Assembly: GCF_030499575.1 (NCBI RefSeq) | Contig: NZ_JASTLC010000001.1 | Coordinates: forward strand, 9,386,001 to 9,450,000 | Length of the DNA stretch: 64,000 nucleotides | Direction: 5' to 3' | Source: Streptomyces sp. DG2A-72 | GTDB lineage: Bacteria > Actinomycetota > Actinomycetes > Streptomycetales > Streptomycetaceae | Shown here: in pieces, positions 37,886 to 49,846 of the stretch | How positions within the stretch are numbered: the stretch's first letter is position 1 | Layout of the letters: each line of letters begins with the position of its first letter | Notes under the pieces: model-generated | The model's input: only the letters and a program-made list of their open reading frames with translations | What the model was told of the DNA's origin: nothing | The model's database searches: none | Translations under genes and position numbers: made by a program

Positions 37886-39885
37886 TGACCGTCGTGATGG
37901 AGAAACCGGAGACGACCGGGACCGCGGAGACGCCCGCTCCCGCCCGGCGCGTGCGCACGGTCAACCGCGGCGTGGTGGTGGCCGGGATCCTGCTGGTCTG
38001 GCTGGTGCTCTTCGCCGTGCTGCGCGGCAAGCAGACCCTGTCCCTGGCCGCGGCCGACTTGACCGATCTGCACCGGTGGTTCAACGACGTCAACGACTCG
38101 ATCGGAGCCAACCGCAACTCCAACCCGCTCTTCCTCTACTTCTTCAACGAGATCCGCCTGGTCATCGACTCCCTGGTGACCTTCGTGCAGGATCTGATCT
38201 CGCAGCCGACCGCGGGCCGCCCGGTTCCGCAGATCGGCTGGCTCGGTGTCGTCGGCATCGCCGGCTACGTCTCCTGGGCCATGGGCAACTGGCGGGTCGC
38301 ACTGCTGGCCGTGGCCGGCTTCACCTTCCTCGGCCTGCAAGGGCTCTGGCAGGAGAGCATGGACACCCTGGCGCTGACCCTCTCCGCGGTCTTCGTGGCG
38401 CTGCTGTTCGCCATTCCCCTGGGCGTGTGGGCCGGGTTGTCGGACCGGTTCAACCGGATCGTGACGCCGTTCCTGGACTTCATGCAGACGATGCCGACCT
38501 TCGTCTATCTGGCGCCGCTGACCCTGTTCTTCCAGATCGGTCCCGCCTCCGCCACGATCGCCACCACGATCTACGCGGCACCACCGGCGATCCGTATCAC
38601 GGCGCACGCCATCCGCTCCGTGCCACAGACCACGATCGAGGCGGCGGACTCGATGGGCGCGACGCGGCGGCAGGCTCTGCTGAAGGTCCTGCTGCCGATG
38701 TCCAAGCGGACCGTGGTGATGGGCATCAACCAGACCATCATGGCCGCCCTGGCCATGGTGACCATCGCGGCCCTGATCAACGCGCCCGGCCTTGGCGCGA
38801 CCGTCATCCAGGCCCTCCAGTCGCTGGACGTCGGCACGGCCTTCAACGCCGGTCTGGCCATCGTCGTCATGGCCATCGTGCTGGACCGGGTCACCACCGC
38901 GGCCAGCGGCCGGGCGGAGACTGCCCGGGGCTCGGACAGTCCCTTCCTCAAGTGGCGGCGGCAACTGCTCGCGGCAGGCGCGGTGGTGGCGGCGGTGCTG
39001 GTGTATCTGTCGCACACATATATATGGGCGGCCGAGTTCCCCGGCGCGGGCGGCATCGGCAGCGGCATCGCCAGGACGGCGGACGATGTGACCACCTGGG
39101 CGCAGGACAATCTGTCGGGCCTGACCAACGCCTTCCGCGACGCCCTCACCAACGGTCTGCTCAATCCGTTCCAGACCCTGCTGACCGAATCCCCGTGGTG
39201 GCTCGTCGGTGCCGTCCTCGTCGCGGCCGGGGCGGTGCTCGGCGGGTGGCGTGCCGGCGCGACCACCGTCGTGTGCGTGGGCCTGCTGGTCGGTACCGGT
39301 GTCTGGTCGGACGCCATGACGACGCTGGCGTCCACCGCCGTGGCGACGGTGCTGGTGATGCTGCTCGGCGTCGTCCTCGGGGTGTGGATGGGGCGCAGCG
39401 CGCTCGTGGACCGGCTGCTGAGGCCCTCCCTGGACGCGGCACAGGTCATGCCGCCCTTCGTCTACCTCGTGCCGTTCCTCGCGCTGTTCGGCCCCACCCG
39501 CTTCACGGCCATCGTCGCCGCGATCGTCTACGGGGCCCCGGTCGCCATGAAGATCATCGCGGACGGGATCCGGGCGGTGCCCGAGACCACCGTGGAGGCG
39601 GCGACCTCCGCCGGGTGCAACACCTGGCAGATCATCACCAAGGTTCAACTGCCGATGTCACGCAGTGCCCTGACGCTTGCGACCAACCAGGGCCTGATCT
39701 ACGTGCTGTCGATGGTTGTTGTGGGCGGCCTGGTAGGTGCGGGCGCCCTCGGCTACGACGTCGTGGCCGGATTCTCACGGGGGGAGCTGTACGGGAAGGG
39801 GCTTGCCGCGGGTCTGGCCATCGTCCTTCTCGGAGTCATGTTCGACCGGATCACTCAGGCCGCGGCGCGCCGCGCCACCGCTTAA
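37885..39885 (+). CDS. Betaine/choline ABC importer, double permease fusion
   Basis: 666 residues holding two ProW-type permease domains in one chain. The first (about 150-340) carries the EAA-like loop TTIEAADSMGATRRQALLKV; the second (about 460-650) carries TTVEAATSAGCNTWQIITKV. Most OpuAB/ProW proteins have one domain and act as dimers, so this is a fused dimer. ATG 37885 overlaps the ATPase stop. It is followed 13 bp later by the binding protein. Confidence 0.9.
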   Translation: MTVVMEKPETTGTAETPAPARRVRTVNRGVVVAGILLVWLVLFAVLRGKQTLSLAAADLTDLHRWFNDVNDSIGANRNSNPLFLYFFNEIRLVIDSLVTFVQDLISQPTAGRPVPQIGWLGVVGIAGYVSWAMGNWRVALLAVAGFTFLGLQGLWQESMDTLALTLSAVFVALLFAIPLGVWAGLSDRFNRIVTPFLDFMQTMPTFVYLAPLTLFFQIGPASATIATTIYAAPPAIRITAHAIRSVPQTTIEAADSMGATRRQALLKVLLPMSKRTVVMGINQTIMAALAMVTIAALINAPGLGATVIQALQSLDVGTAFNAGLAIVVMAIVLDRVTTAASGRAETARGSDSPFLKWRRQLLAAGAVVAAVLVYLSHTYIWAAEFPGAGGIGSGIARTADDVTTWAQDNLSGLTNAFRDALTNGLLNPFQTLLTESPWWLVGAVLVAAGAVLGGWRAGATTVVCVGLLVGTGVWSDAMTTLASTAVATVLVMLLGVVLGVWMGRSALVDRLLRPSLDAAQVMPPFVYLVPFLALFGPTRFTAIVAAIVYGAPVAMKIIADGIRAVPETTVEAATSAGCNTWQIITKVQLPMSRSALTLATNQGLIYVLSMVVVGGLVGAGALGYDVVAGFSRGELYGKGLAAGLAIVLLGVMFDRITQAAARRATA

Positions 39886-39898
39886 GGAGCACGACACC

Positions 39899-40861
39899 AT
39901 GGCAAGACACTGGCGAGCCGGCGCGGCCGGCCTGGCCGTCCTCGGCCTCACCCTCACCGCGTGCGGCGGGGCGAAGGTCGGAGACAGCTCCTCCGCGGGC
40001 TCGGGAAGCTCGGGCAAGTGCGGCACCTTCAATCTGGCCGTCAACCCGTGGGTGGGCTACGAGGCGGACGCGGCGGTCGTCGCGTACGTCGCCCAGCACA
40101 ACCTCGGCTGTACGGTCAACAAGAAGAACCTCAAGGAAGAGATCGCCTGGCAGGGCTTCGGCTCCGGCGAGGTCGACGCGGTCCTGGAGAACTGGGGCCA
40201 CCCCGACCTGGTGAAGAAGTACATCGACCAGCAGAAGACCGCCGTGGACGCCGGCCCGACCGGCAACGAAGGCCTCATCGGCTGGTACGTGCCGCCGTGG
40301 CTGGCCAAGGCGCACCCCGACATCCTCGACTACAAGAACCTCAACAAGTACGCGTCGAAGTTCAAGACGTCCGAGTCGGGCGGCAAGGGCCAGCTCCTCG
40401 ACGGCGACCCGTCGTACGTCACCCACGACGAGGCGCTGGTGAAGAACCTGAAGCTGGACTTCAAGGTGGTGTACGCGGGCAGTGAGACGGCGCTGATCCA
40501 GGCCTTCCGCACCGCCGAGAAGAACAAGCAGTGGTTGATCGGCTACTTCTACGAGCCGCAGTGGTTCCTGTCCGAGGTCCCGCTGAAGAAGGTCAGCCTG
40601 CCCCCGTACAAGGACGGCTGTGACGCCGACGCGGCGAAGGTCGCCTGCGACTATCCCGTGTACAAGCTCAACAAGATCGTCAGCGCGAAGTTCGCCAAGT
40701 CCGGCAGCCCCGCCTACAACCTGGTGAAGAACTTCAACTGGACGAACGACGACCAGAACGAGGTCGCCAAGTACATCGCGCAGGACAAGATGACGGACGA
40801 GGCGGCGGCCAAGAAGTGGGTCGAGGCCAACAAGGACAAGGTCGACGCCTGGCTCAAGTAG
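39899..40861 (+). CDS. Betaine/choline ABC importer, substrate-binding lipoprotein
   Basis: 320 residues. Signal peptide with lipobox LTLTACGG (lipidated Cys22), then an OpuAC domain: FNLAVNPWVGYEADAAVVAY, EIAWQGFGSGEVDAVLENWG, and aromatic residues such as WYVPPWL that usually form the quaternary-amine cage. AAGGAG lies 9 bp before ATG 39899. It captures substrate outside the membrane for the permease. It is the last gene of the betB operon. Confidence 0.92.
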   Translation: MARHWRAGAAGLAVLGLTLTACGGAKVGDSSSAGSGSSGKCGTFNLAVNPWVGYEADAAVVAYVAQHNLGCTVNKKNLKEEIAWQGFGSGEVDAVLENWGHPDLVKKYIDQQKTAVDAGPTGNEGLIGWYVPPWLAKAHPDILDYKNLNKYASKFKTSESGGKGQLLDGDPSYVTHDEALVKNLKLDFKVVYAGSETALIQAFRTAEKNKQWLIGYFYEPQWFLSEVPLKKVSLPPYKDGCDADAAKVACDYPVYKLNKIVSAKFAKSGSPAYNLVKNFNWTNDDQNEVAKYIAQDKMTDEAAAKKWVEANKDKVDAWLK

Positions 40862-40883
40862 CGCCGGCGTCCGCCGCTGATGT

Positions 40884-40940
40884 GGTTGTTCTCCGGCCAA
40901 GGCTCCGTGGGTGTGTTGCGTGAACTGCCGGAGAACAACC
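40884..40940. terminator. Perfect 13-bp inverted repeat after the ABC operon
   Basis: GGTTGTTCTCCGG (40884-40896) pairs exactly with CCGGAGAACAACC (40928-40940) around a 31-nt loop, 22 bp after the binding-protein stop. It is probably the operon terminator, though the loop is long and only a weak T-rich stretch follows. The rest of the gap to 41131 holds the promoter of the next gene and nothing else seen. Confidence 0.6.
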
Positions 40941-41131
40941 TATTTCGCCCCGCGATTCCTCCCGAATTCCAACATGAAACCCTCACCTGGAGCATGGCTG
41001 CCGGTAAAATGGTTCAAGCTGCGGCAAAAATGATTTCCGAGGCCCGCGGTGAAGGCATCTCCCCGGTAAGATCTCGTCCGGAATGACACACGGTTACGAC
41101 CAAACCCAAATTCATTCGGAAACGGGGAGAC

Positions 41132-41617
41132 ATGGGGATTCGCAAATACACGCGGAGCGTTCTGATTGCCGGGATGCTGCTTGGGGCATCCATCTTCACG
41201 CCAGCCACTCAGGCTGACGCTGCAGCTGGGCAGTACCACTTGAACATCGGTCAGAAGCTGACCGTCGGGAAGTGCATCGTGTCCACTAAGGGGCAGCGCG
41301 GGGCTGTCGCAAAGCTTTGCATGGGCAAGTATGCCAACGCGCTCATCTACTACAAAGGTGTTCTAAAGGCTGAGTTCGGACCGAATCACGTGACGTCGGC
41401 TCAGCCCAAGGCCTACATCACGCTCGCGTCCGACCACAACGTCAAGATTTATAGGTACTCCGGTGGGCCACTGCTGTTCAACAGCAAGACCGCCGGGAAA
41501 TTCCCGGCGACCCAGCTGTGGATCGACTCCTGCGCGGCTCTTCCCTACTGGAACGTCGCCCTGGTCAAGCCTGGAAGCTTCAACTGGCCCTGGAAGGGCG
41601 AACACTGCGTCGGCTAG
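41132..41617 (+). CDS. Secreted bulb-type lectin-like protein
   Basis: 161 residues with signal peptide TRSVLIAGMLLGASIFTPAT and cleavage near AQADAAAG. The mature part has pseudo-repeats like the D-mannose-binding B-lectin fold: IGQKLTVGKCIVSTKGQRG, YANALIYYKGVLKAEFG, AYITLASDHNVKIYRYSGGP. Three cysteines could pair. The QxDxNxVxY sugar motif is only partly kept, so carbohydrate binding is uncertain. ATG 41132 with GGGGAG 6 bp upstream. Codon use is less GC-rich than its neighbours, suggesting separate acquisition. Its end lies 14 bp from an intron on the opposite strand. Confidence 0.7.
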   Translation: MGIRKYTRSVLIAGMLLGASIFTPATQADAAAGQYHLNIGQKLTVGKCIVSTKGQRGAVAKLCMGKYANALIYYKGVLKAEFGPNHVTSAQPKAYITLASDHNVKIYRYSGGPLLFNSKTAGKFPATQLWIDSCAALPYWNVALVKPGSFNWPWKGEHCVG

Positions 41618-41630
41618 TTGTACCCGGCCA

Positions 41631-43669
41631 GTCGGGTAGGACCGCCGCATTGCTGCGGCGGTCCCTCCTCAGAACCGGCCGTGCGGGCTTTCCCCGCAGC
41701 TCGGTTCAAGCAAGCCCGAGAGGCTCACAGGCGTGCAGTGCAGGACGAGTGGATGAGGCGGAGTTGCACCCCGTCCGACGTTTCGATCCCGCGATAGGTG
41801 ATTTTCCTGGTGGTGATCGCCTGTCGGGTGCCTCGCAGCCATTGGTCCCACTCGGTGGGGCTGGACGGCGGAGCGTCGGCGTGCAGCAGCGGTCCCCGGC
41901 AGATCAGAGACTGCCCGTTCTGCGCCTGGAGCAGGCGCAGGGTGGCACGGTTGATCGGCGGTGGTGGGCTGGTGCGGCGCCGTTCGGCCCAGTAGGCCGC
42001 CAGGGCAGGGTCGTCCGGGGACGCCGAGCCGTGGACCATCTGGTGTCGGACGATCTTCGTCCAGGCGTATTTCAGGAGGTAGGCGCCGCTGTCGCGGTCA
42101 CCGAACACCCACTGGTCCTGCCGGGACTTGTTGAACGTGCCGTAGTACCGGGTGGTGACCCAGTGCATGGGCTTGTTCGGGTGCGCGCGGGTCGCCCACT
42201 TGTAGGTGAGCTTCCACATGTAGTCGTCCAGCGCGGTGAAGACCTCGCCGGCGACCACGCTCCGGTAGTAGGCCGACCAGCCCCGGATGATCGGTTGAGT
42301 CGTTGCAGCACCGCGGCAGCGTTGGCCCCGTGCAGGGACCGCACCTCGGCGCGCAGCCTGTTCCGGATCCGTCTGACGGCCTCACGGCTGGGCTTGATCA
42401 GCAGCTTGCCGTGATAGCGGCGGATGGTGAAGCCGAGAAAGTCGCAGCCTTCTTCGAGGTGGACGACGCGCGTCTTGTCCTCGTTGAAGACCAGTCCCCT
42501 TGGCCTCAGCCACTCGGCAAGCCGGGCCTTGACCTGTTCGGCCTGTTCCCGTGAATGGCACAGGGCGACGAGATCGTCGGCGTATCTCACCAGCAGCGGG
42601 GAGCCCGGCATGGTGTCACCGGCACGGCGTCCGGTCTGCCGGTACTGGACTCCCGCAGCCGTCTCCATCCCATGCAGGGCGATGTTCAGGAGCACAGGGC
42701 TGATCACGCCGCCTTGAGGAGCTCCCTCCTCGGTTGGCGTGAACCGGCCTTCCTCGACCACACCTGCTCGCAGCCACTGCCCGATCCGTTCCCGCGCGGG
42801 GAATGTGCCGAGCTGCTGAAGCAGGTGGTCGTGGTCGATTCGGTCGAACGCCGCTGCCAGATCCGCGTCCAGTACCCACCGGCGGCGGGCCTTGTTGCCC
42901 TTGGCCGTCCAGTAGATCGCCGCGATGGCGTCCTGACAGCTGCGGCCGGGCCGGAAGCCGTACGACTTCGGCTCGAACCGCGCTTCCCACTGCGGTTCCA
43001 GTGCCTGGGAGACGCGGGCTTGCTCGACCCGGTCCAGGATCACGGGAATGCCGAGCGGGCGTCTCCTGCCGCCTGGCTTGGGGATATACACCCGCTTGAC
43101 GGGCCGGGCTCTGTCCGGGCTGATCCGGTGCTGAACCCGAAGGGCCAGTTCCGCTTTGCCCGAGGCGGTCAGGACGACCTGACCGTCGATCCCGGCCGTC
43201 TTGCGTCCTGTGTTGATCTCCGTCACCCGTCGCGCGCTGACCAGCGTGCTGGACAGAGAGCGGAGCATCAGTTTCTGTAAGTTGCGGACCCTTTTGAGGT
43301 CCCCTGCCTGCGATGCCGTGAAGATTCTCTGCCGCGGTCGCCGTACTGACTCCTCCTGGACCTGCCAGTCGACGCCGCTTCTCAGCGGCCAGCCCTGCAC
43401 CCCGCTCATGCCTCCCATCTGCGAGGCTTGCCATCACGGAGCATCGTTGAGGGTTCAGTGGGCTTCACCCGTCCGGTCTTCCCCTTGCCTGTGACCCCCG
43501 GATGGAACGGGAGCCCTTGGGCTTCTTCCCCGAGCTTCGCACCCCGCCGTTACCAGCGACGCACGTCGGGGAGGGGACGGGCCTTGGACACTGGCCCGGG
43601 TTACGTCCTCGGCGTCATGCCGACCTCCTCCATGCGTAACCACTCACAGCGTGCGACCTCGCGTCGCAC
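41631..43669 (-). mobile_element. Group II intron with complete ribozyme ends
   Basis: On the minus strand the intron begins GTGCGAC at 43669 and ends CTACCCGAC at 41631. Domain V (41707-41672) has GAACCGAGCTGCGGG, a GAAA-like loop and CGGCCGGTTC. Domain VI (41664-41639) is a 10-bp hairpin, GGACCGCCGC with GCGGCGGTCC. Domain I-III RNA fills 43669-43420. It encodes a reverse transcriptase/maturase (41725-43418). Read on the plus strand, the domain VI hairpin could also end the lectin transcript. Exact ends are inferred from consensus. Confidence 0.85.
41725..43418 (-). pseudogene. Group II intron reverse transcriptase/maturase, frameshifted
   Basis: RT blocks are clear: VKRVYIPKPGGRRRPLGIPV, YGFRPGRSCQDAI, GAPQGGVISPVLLNIALHG and catalytic LLVRYADDLVALCHS. 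Near 42297 one base seems missing from a proline codon. Restoring it gives LNPIIRGWSAYYRSVV and joins to the maturase domain X (FTALDDYMWKLTYKWATRAH) and the C-terminal DNA-binding/endonuclease region. There the expected CPLC-type metal motif reads SLICRG, so nuclease activity is doubtful. The intron may splice or move only with help from another copy. Confidence 0.82.
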
Positions 43670-43694
43670 CCCCGATCTGACAGTTGTCAACCCA

Positions 43695-45449
43695 GCCCAG
43701 GGCGCCCGTATTTCAATAGGTACTCGGCAGAGGGGTGTTGGTGGGAGTCTGAGATATGACTTCGTGTCTGTCAGGCCGCGTTGCCGCTCGTGCTCTGCGG
43801 GTCAAGTTTGATCAGATCCTGCCGCACTTCGATGAGCGCCGCCGTCGGTTGTACCTGGCCAGTGAGGCGACGGCCCTGGGCCGCGGCGGGATCGTCCGGG
43901 TCGCCGCTGCCTCAGGCACCAGCACTGCAACCATCGCGCGAGGTATGGCTGAGTTGGCCGGTTGCCCCTCGCCGACCTTGCGGGTCCGGGTTCCAGGTGC
44001 GGGCCGCAAGCGGGTGACAGACACCGACCCTGGTCTGTGGCCCGCGCTGGAGTCGCTGATCGAGCCGCACACCCGAGGTGACCCCGTCCCCGTCTCCCCG
44101 TTGCGGTGGACCACGTTGTCGTTACGGGCCCTGGCCTCGACCCTCGCCGCACAGGGCCACCCGGTCAGCGCTTCAACCGTCGGACACCTGCTGCACACCC
44201 TGGGCTACAGCCTGCAGGGAACCGCGACGACAACAGAGGGCATCAGCCATCCGGACCGCGATGCCCAGTTCACCCACCTCAATGCCACCGCCGCCGCGTT
44301 CCTCAACGATGCCCAGCCGGTGATCAGCGTGGACACCAAGGCCAAGGAATGGCTCGGCAACCGGGACCGGCCGGGTCGCACCTGGCGGCCGGGCAAGAAC
44401 GCGATCAAGGTGGACTGCCACACGTTCACCACCAACGAGCAGCCCATGGCGATCCCCTACGGGATTTACGACATTGCCAACAACAGCGGATGGGTCAACG
44501 TCGGCACCGACCACGACACCGCCCAGTTCGCGGTGGAGTCCATCCGACGCTGGTGGCAGCACCGCGGACGGGCGGACCACCCGAATGCCGGCAGGCTCCT
44601 GATCACCGCCGACTCCGGCGGCTCCAACGACCCCCGCCGCTGGACCTGGAAAAGCAACCTTGCCGCCTTCGCACGAGAGAGTGGCCTGGAGATCACGGTC
44701 TGTCACCTACCGCCGGGGACTTCGAAGTGGAACAAGATAGAGCACCGGATGTTCTGTCACATCACCGTGAACTGGCGGGGGCGGCCGCTGACCAGCTACC
44801 AGGTCGTCCTCGAGACCATCGCCGCCACAACCACCAGGACCGGCCTGACCATCGGGGCCGAACTGGACACAGGCAGCTACGACCTCGGCATCAGCGTCAC
44901 ACCCGCCGAGTTCCACGCCCTTCCGATCACACCCAACGCCTTCCACGGTGACTGGAACTACACGCTGTCTCCCGTTCCAGCGCGAGCGCCAGACGCGCCG
45001 GCAACGACACACCGGATCGACCCGGCCCTGACCGCGATGCTCACCGATCCGGCGCTGACCGGCATGTCACGAACCGCCTTCGAGCATCTGGTGGCGGTCT
45101 CGGAGCCTTTCTGGGACGCCTTGGCCGAGGCGGCATTCCAGCGACGCTTCCACCGCCCGCGCAGCTACCGCCACCCACAGACCAGCAGCGTGGACCACAC
45201 CCACCGGCTCCTGGCAGCCATCCTCCGCCGCCGCAGAGCGGTGACCATGACGTTCCTGGCGCAACTACTGGGCGTCAACCGCACCAACTTGTCCATCCAG
45301 TACCAGGACGCAAAACGAATCCTGGACCTGCACTGGATCCTCGTCACACCAATACCCGGATCGCCCGCCCGCACATGGGAACAACTACACGCCCGAACAA
45401 CCCCCGCGGAAACCCGTCGCTGACAGTTATTGAAATACGGGCCCTGGGC
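43695..45449 (+). mobile_element. Insertion sequence, ISAzo13-type
   Basis: Inverted ends frame one transposase gene: GCCCAGGGCGCCCGTATTTC (from 43695, running to AATA at 43718) and, on the other strand, GCCCAGGGCCCGTATTTCAA (45449 leftwards). The ends are identical except for a 2-bp insertion in the left one. Size is 1.76 kb. No target duplication is obvious. It sits 25 bp from the 5' end of the group II intron, forming one block that separates the transporter operon from the demethylation/folate genes. Confidence 0.8.
43756..45423 (+). CDS. ISAzo13-family transposase
   Basis: 555 residues. The N-terminal part has an HTH (GIVRVAAASGTSTATIARGM). The DDE-type core includes FLNDAQPVISVDTKAKEWLG, YGIYDIANNSGWVNVGTDHD, AGRLLITADSGGSNDPRRW and PPGTSKWNKIEHRMFCHITV, giving D, D and E candidates in the expected order. 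This is the Rhodopirellula/ISAzo13 group. The frame is intact, so the element may still be active. ATG 43756 lies 38 bp inside the left end. Confidence 0.88.
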   Translation: MTSCLSGRVAARALRVKFDQILPHFDERRRRLYLASEATALGRGGIVRVAAASGTSTATIARGMAELAGCPSPTLRVRVPGAGRKRVTDTDPGLWPALESLIEPHTRGDPVPVSPLRWTTLSLRALASTLAAQGHPVSASTVGHLLHTLGYSLQGTATTTEGISHPDRDAQFTHLNATAAAFLNDAQPVISVDTKAKEWLGNRDRPGRTWRPGKNAIKVDCHTFTTNEQPMAIPYGIYDIANNSGWVNVGTDHDTAQFAVESIRRWWQHRGRADHPNAGRLLITADSGGSNDPRRWTWKSNLAAFARESGLEITVCHLPPGTSKWNKIEHRMFCHITVNWRGRPLTSYQVVLETIAATTTRTGLTIGAELDTGSYDLGISVTPAEFHALPITPNAFHGDWNYTLSPVPARAPDAPATTHRIDPALTAMLTDPALTGMSRTAFEHLVAVSEPFWDALAEAAFQRRFHRPRSYRHPQTSSVDHTHRLLAAILRRRRAVTMTFLAQLLGVNRTNLSIQYQDAKRILDLHWILVTPIPGSPARTWEQLHARTTPAETRR

Positions 45450-45810
45450 GGAAGTGAGTCCGCGCACCGGCACGCCCCGAACGGTTTTGGGCCCACTGGT
45501 CATCCGCTTTCGCATCCCGGGCGGAGACACGGATCGTGTCCGTGGTCCGAGCCGAGAGGGCGGAGTCCCTCACGACCTGGCCATGTGAATGCGGCCAGAG
45601 GCGACGGAGAGGCCCTGAATCATCTCTCTGGTGGAGCAGAGGCCCCGCACGCTGGCGCCGCACTCGGCGTCCCAGATCGCGCTGCCACGCTAACTCGTTC
45701 GCCGCCCAGTGCCGCAAGCCCGTAAGCCCGTAAGCCGACCATCACACGATCGAGCTAAACGTCCCTGCGTGCTGAGCTCTTGACACCCCTCCCCGAGGCG
45801 GGCACATTGA
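45450..45810. other. IS flank without a supported gene
   Basis: No recognisable coding sequence. It holds the right flank of the IS and leads into the promoter of the dimethylglycine oxidase gene. Confidence 0.5.
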
Positions 45811-48315
<2,505 letters not shown>

Positions 48316-48331
48316 CCGAGGGGTACCACCA

Positions 48332-49192
48332 GTGACCGCACAACTCCTCGACGGCAAGGCGACCGCTGCCCGGATCCGCCGTGAACTCACCGATCGAGTG
48401 GCCAAGTTGACCACCGGCGGTGGCCGCCCGCCGGGCCTCGGCACCGTCCTGGTCGGCGACGATCCGGGCAGCCGCGCCTACGTCGCCGGCAAGCACCGCG
48501 ACTGCGCGCAGGCGGGCATCGCGTCCATCCGCCGGGACCTGCCCGCCGACGCTTCCCAGCGGCAGGTCGAGGACGTCATCGACGAACTCAACGCCGACCC
48601 GGACTGCACCGGCTACATCGTCCAACTTCCGCTCCCGGGACACCTGGACGCGGGCGCCGTACTGGAACGCATGGACCCGGCCAAGGATGCCGACGGTCTG
48701 CACCCCGTCAACCTCGGCCGGCTCGTCCTCGGCGTCGAGGCCCCGCTGCCCTGCACCCCGCGCGGCATCGTCGAACTGCTGCGCCGGTACGACGTCCCGC
48801 TCGCCGGCGCCCGGGTGTGCGTGATCGGACGGGGCATCACGGTGGGACGGCCGATGGGGCTTTTGCTGACCCGCCGTAGCGAGAACGCCACCGTCACCCT
48901 CTGCCACACCGGAACCAAGGGCCTGGCCTGGCATGTGCGCGAGGCGGACATCGTCATCGCGGCCGCCGGCTCGCCCGGCCTGATCACCAAGGACATGCTG
49001 CGCCCCGGCGCGGCCGTCCTGGACGTAGGCATCACCCGCACCGACCGCGGACTCGTCGGCGACGTGCACCCGGAGGCCGCCGGGGTCGCCGGATGGCTCG
49101 CACCGATGCCCGGGGGCGTGGGCCCCATGACCCGCGCCATGCTGCTCGCCAACGTCGTCGAGGCCGCCGAGAGGAACGCGAACGCCGTATGA
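48332..49192 (+). CDS. folD: Methylene-THF dehydrogenase/cyclohydrolase
   Basis: 286 residues. Catalytic Tyr50 and Lys54 in [30 protein letters not shown]-binding [16 protein letters not shown] and [16 protein letters not shown]. It oxidises methylene-THF to methenyl- and formyl-THF. GTG 48332 with GAGGGG. It forms an operon with the dimethylglycine oxidase gene and so handles the methylene-THF made by that enzyme. Probably a second, dedicated copy beside a housekeeping folD elsewhere. Confidence 0.93.
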   Translation: MTAQLLDGKATAARIRRELTDRVAKLTTGGGRPPGLGTVLVGDDPGSRAYVAGKHRDCAQAGIASIRRDLPADASQRQVEDVIDELNADPDCTGYIVQLPLPGHLDAGAVLERMDPAKDADGLHPVNLGRLVLGVEAPLPCTPRGIVELLRRYDVPLAGARVCVIGRGITVGRPMGLLLTRRSENATVTLCHTGTKGLAWHVREADIVIAAAGSPGLITKDMLRPGAAVLDVGITRTDRGLVGDVHPEAAGVAGWLAPMPGGVGPMTRAMLLANVVEAAERNANAV

Positions 49193-49207
49193 ACACGCCG
49201 ACTCCCA

Positions 49208-49230
49208 ACTGGGGGTCAAGGGGTCGCAGG
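49208..49230 (+). repeat. Direct repeat of tRNA-Pro core, candidate att remnant
   Basis: Twenty-three bases are identical to 2950-2972 of the tRNA-Pro gene, in the same orientation, from the anticodon loop to the start of the T-stem. The rest of the tRNA is not kept, though GCAGGTTC recurs at 49238-49245. It lies 15 bp after the folD stop. A match of this length by chance is very unlikely. It fits one end of an old integrated element or a tRNA-gene duplication. Confidence 0.7.
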
Positions 49231-49265
49231 CCTCACCGCAGGTTCTTCAGACGCGGGCGGATTGC

Positions 49266-49658
49266 TCAGTTCTCCTGAATCACGGACAGGACGTTGCCCG
49301 CCGGATCCTTGAACCAGGCGATCGCCGTCGGACCGCCCTCGGGGCCCCGGACGATGCCCTTGGCGTCGGACCCGAACTCCGGGTAGCGCTCCATGCTCAC
49401 GCCGCGCTGCGCCAGCCCGTCGACGGCCGCCTCGATGTCGTCCACGGGGAAGTTCAGGATCGTGAAGCTCGCGGGTGTGTGGTTGTCCTTGGGGTAGACA
49501 AAGACACTGGCGCCGCTGCCCAGCTTGATCGTGAGCATCCTCATGTCGCCTTCCCCGCTCTCCTCCACCTGGAGGCCGAGCGTCTCGCCGTAGAAGTGGC
49601 GGGCCCTGCCGAGGTCGTCGACCGAGAAGCCGCTGAACGCCTTCGACTGTCCGAACAT
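49266..49658 (-). CDS. VOC (glyoxalase/bleomycin-resistance fold) protein
   Basis: 130 residues forming one VOC domain: [40 protein letters not shown] and [15 protein letters not shown] with the final metal-site glutamate region. The N-terminal metal His of glyoxalase I is absent, so it may bind rather than convert a ligand. ATG 49658 has AAGGAG 9 bp upstream. Function unknown. Confidence 0.85.
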   Translation of the reverse strand: MFGQSKAFSGFSVDDLGRARHFYGETLGLQVEESGEGDMRMLTIKLGSGASVFVYPKDNHTPASFTILNFPVDDIEAAVDGLAQRGVSMERYPEFGSDAKGIVRGPEGGPTAIAWFKDPAGNVLSVIQEN

Positions 49659-49846
49659 GCCGTTGTCTCCTTCGCGTGGTCCGCCCCGGATTTCCGAGGC
49701 CACCCCAGCGGATCACCACGGGGCCACCCCCCTCGCGCGCTCGCGTCCGGATGGTTGCCATGCGTCACCCCCTGGGAGCTGTCCCTGCCCACGGCCGGTC
49801 ACCGGCACCCTGGGTTTCGCATCAGAGCCTGACCGTCCCCAACGGG

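Noticed and set aside
49208..49230. A second full tRNA gene after folD
   Set aside because: Only 23 bases match; no acceptor stem or D-arm can be formed around them.
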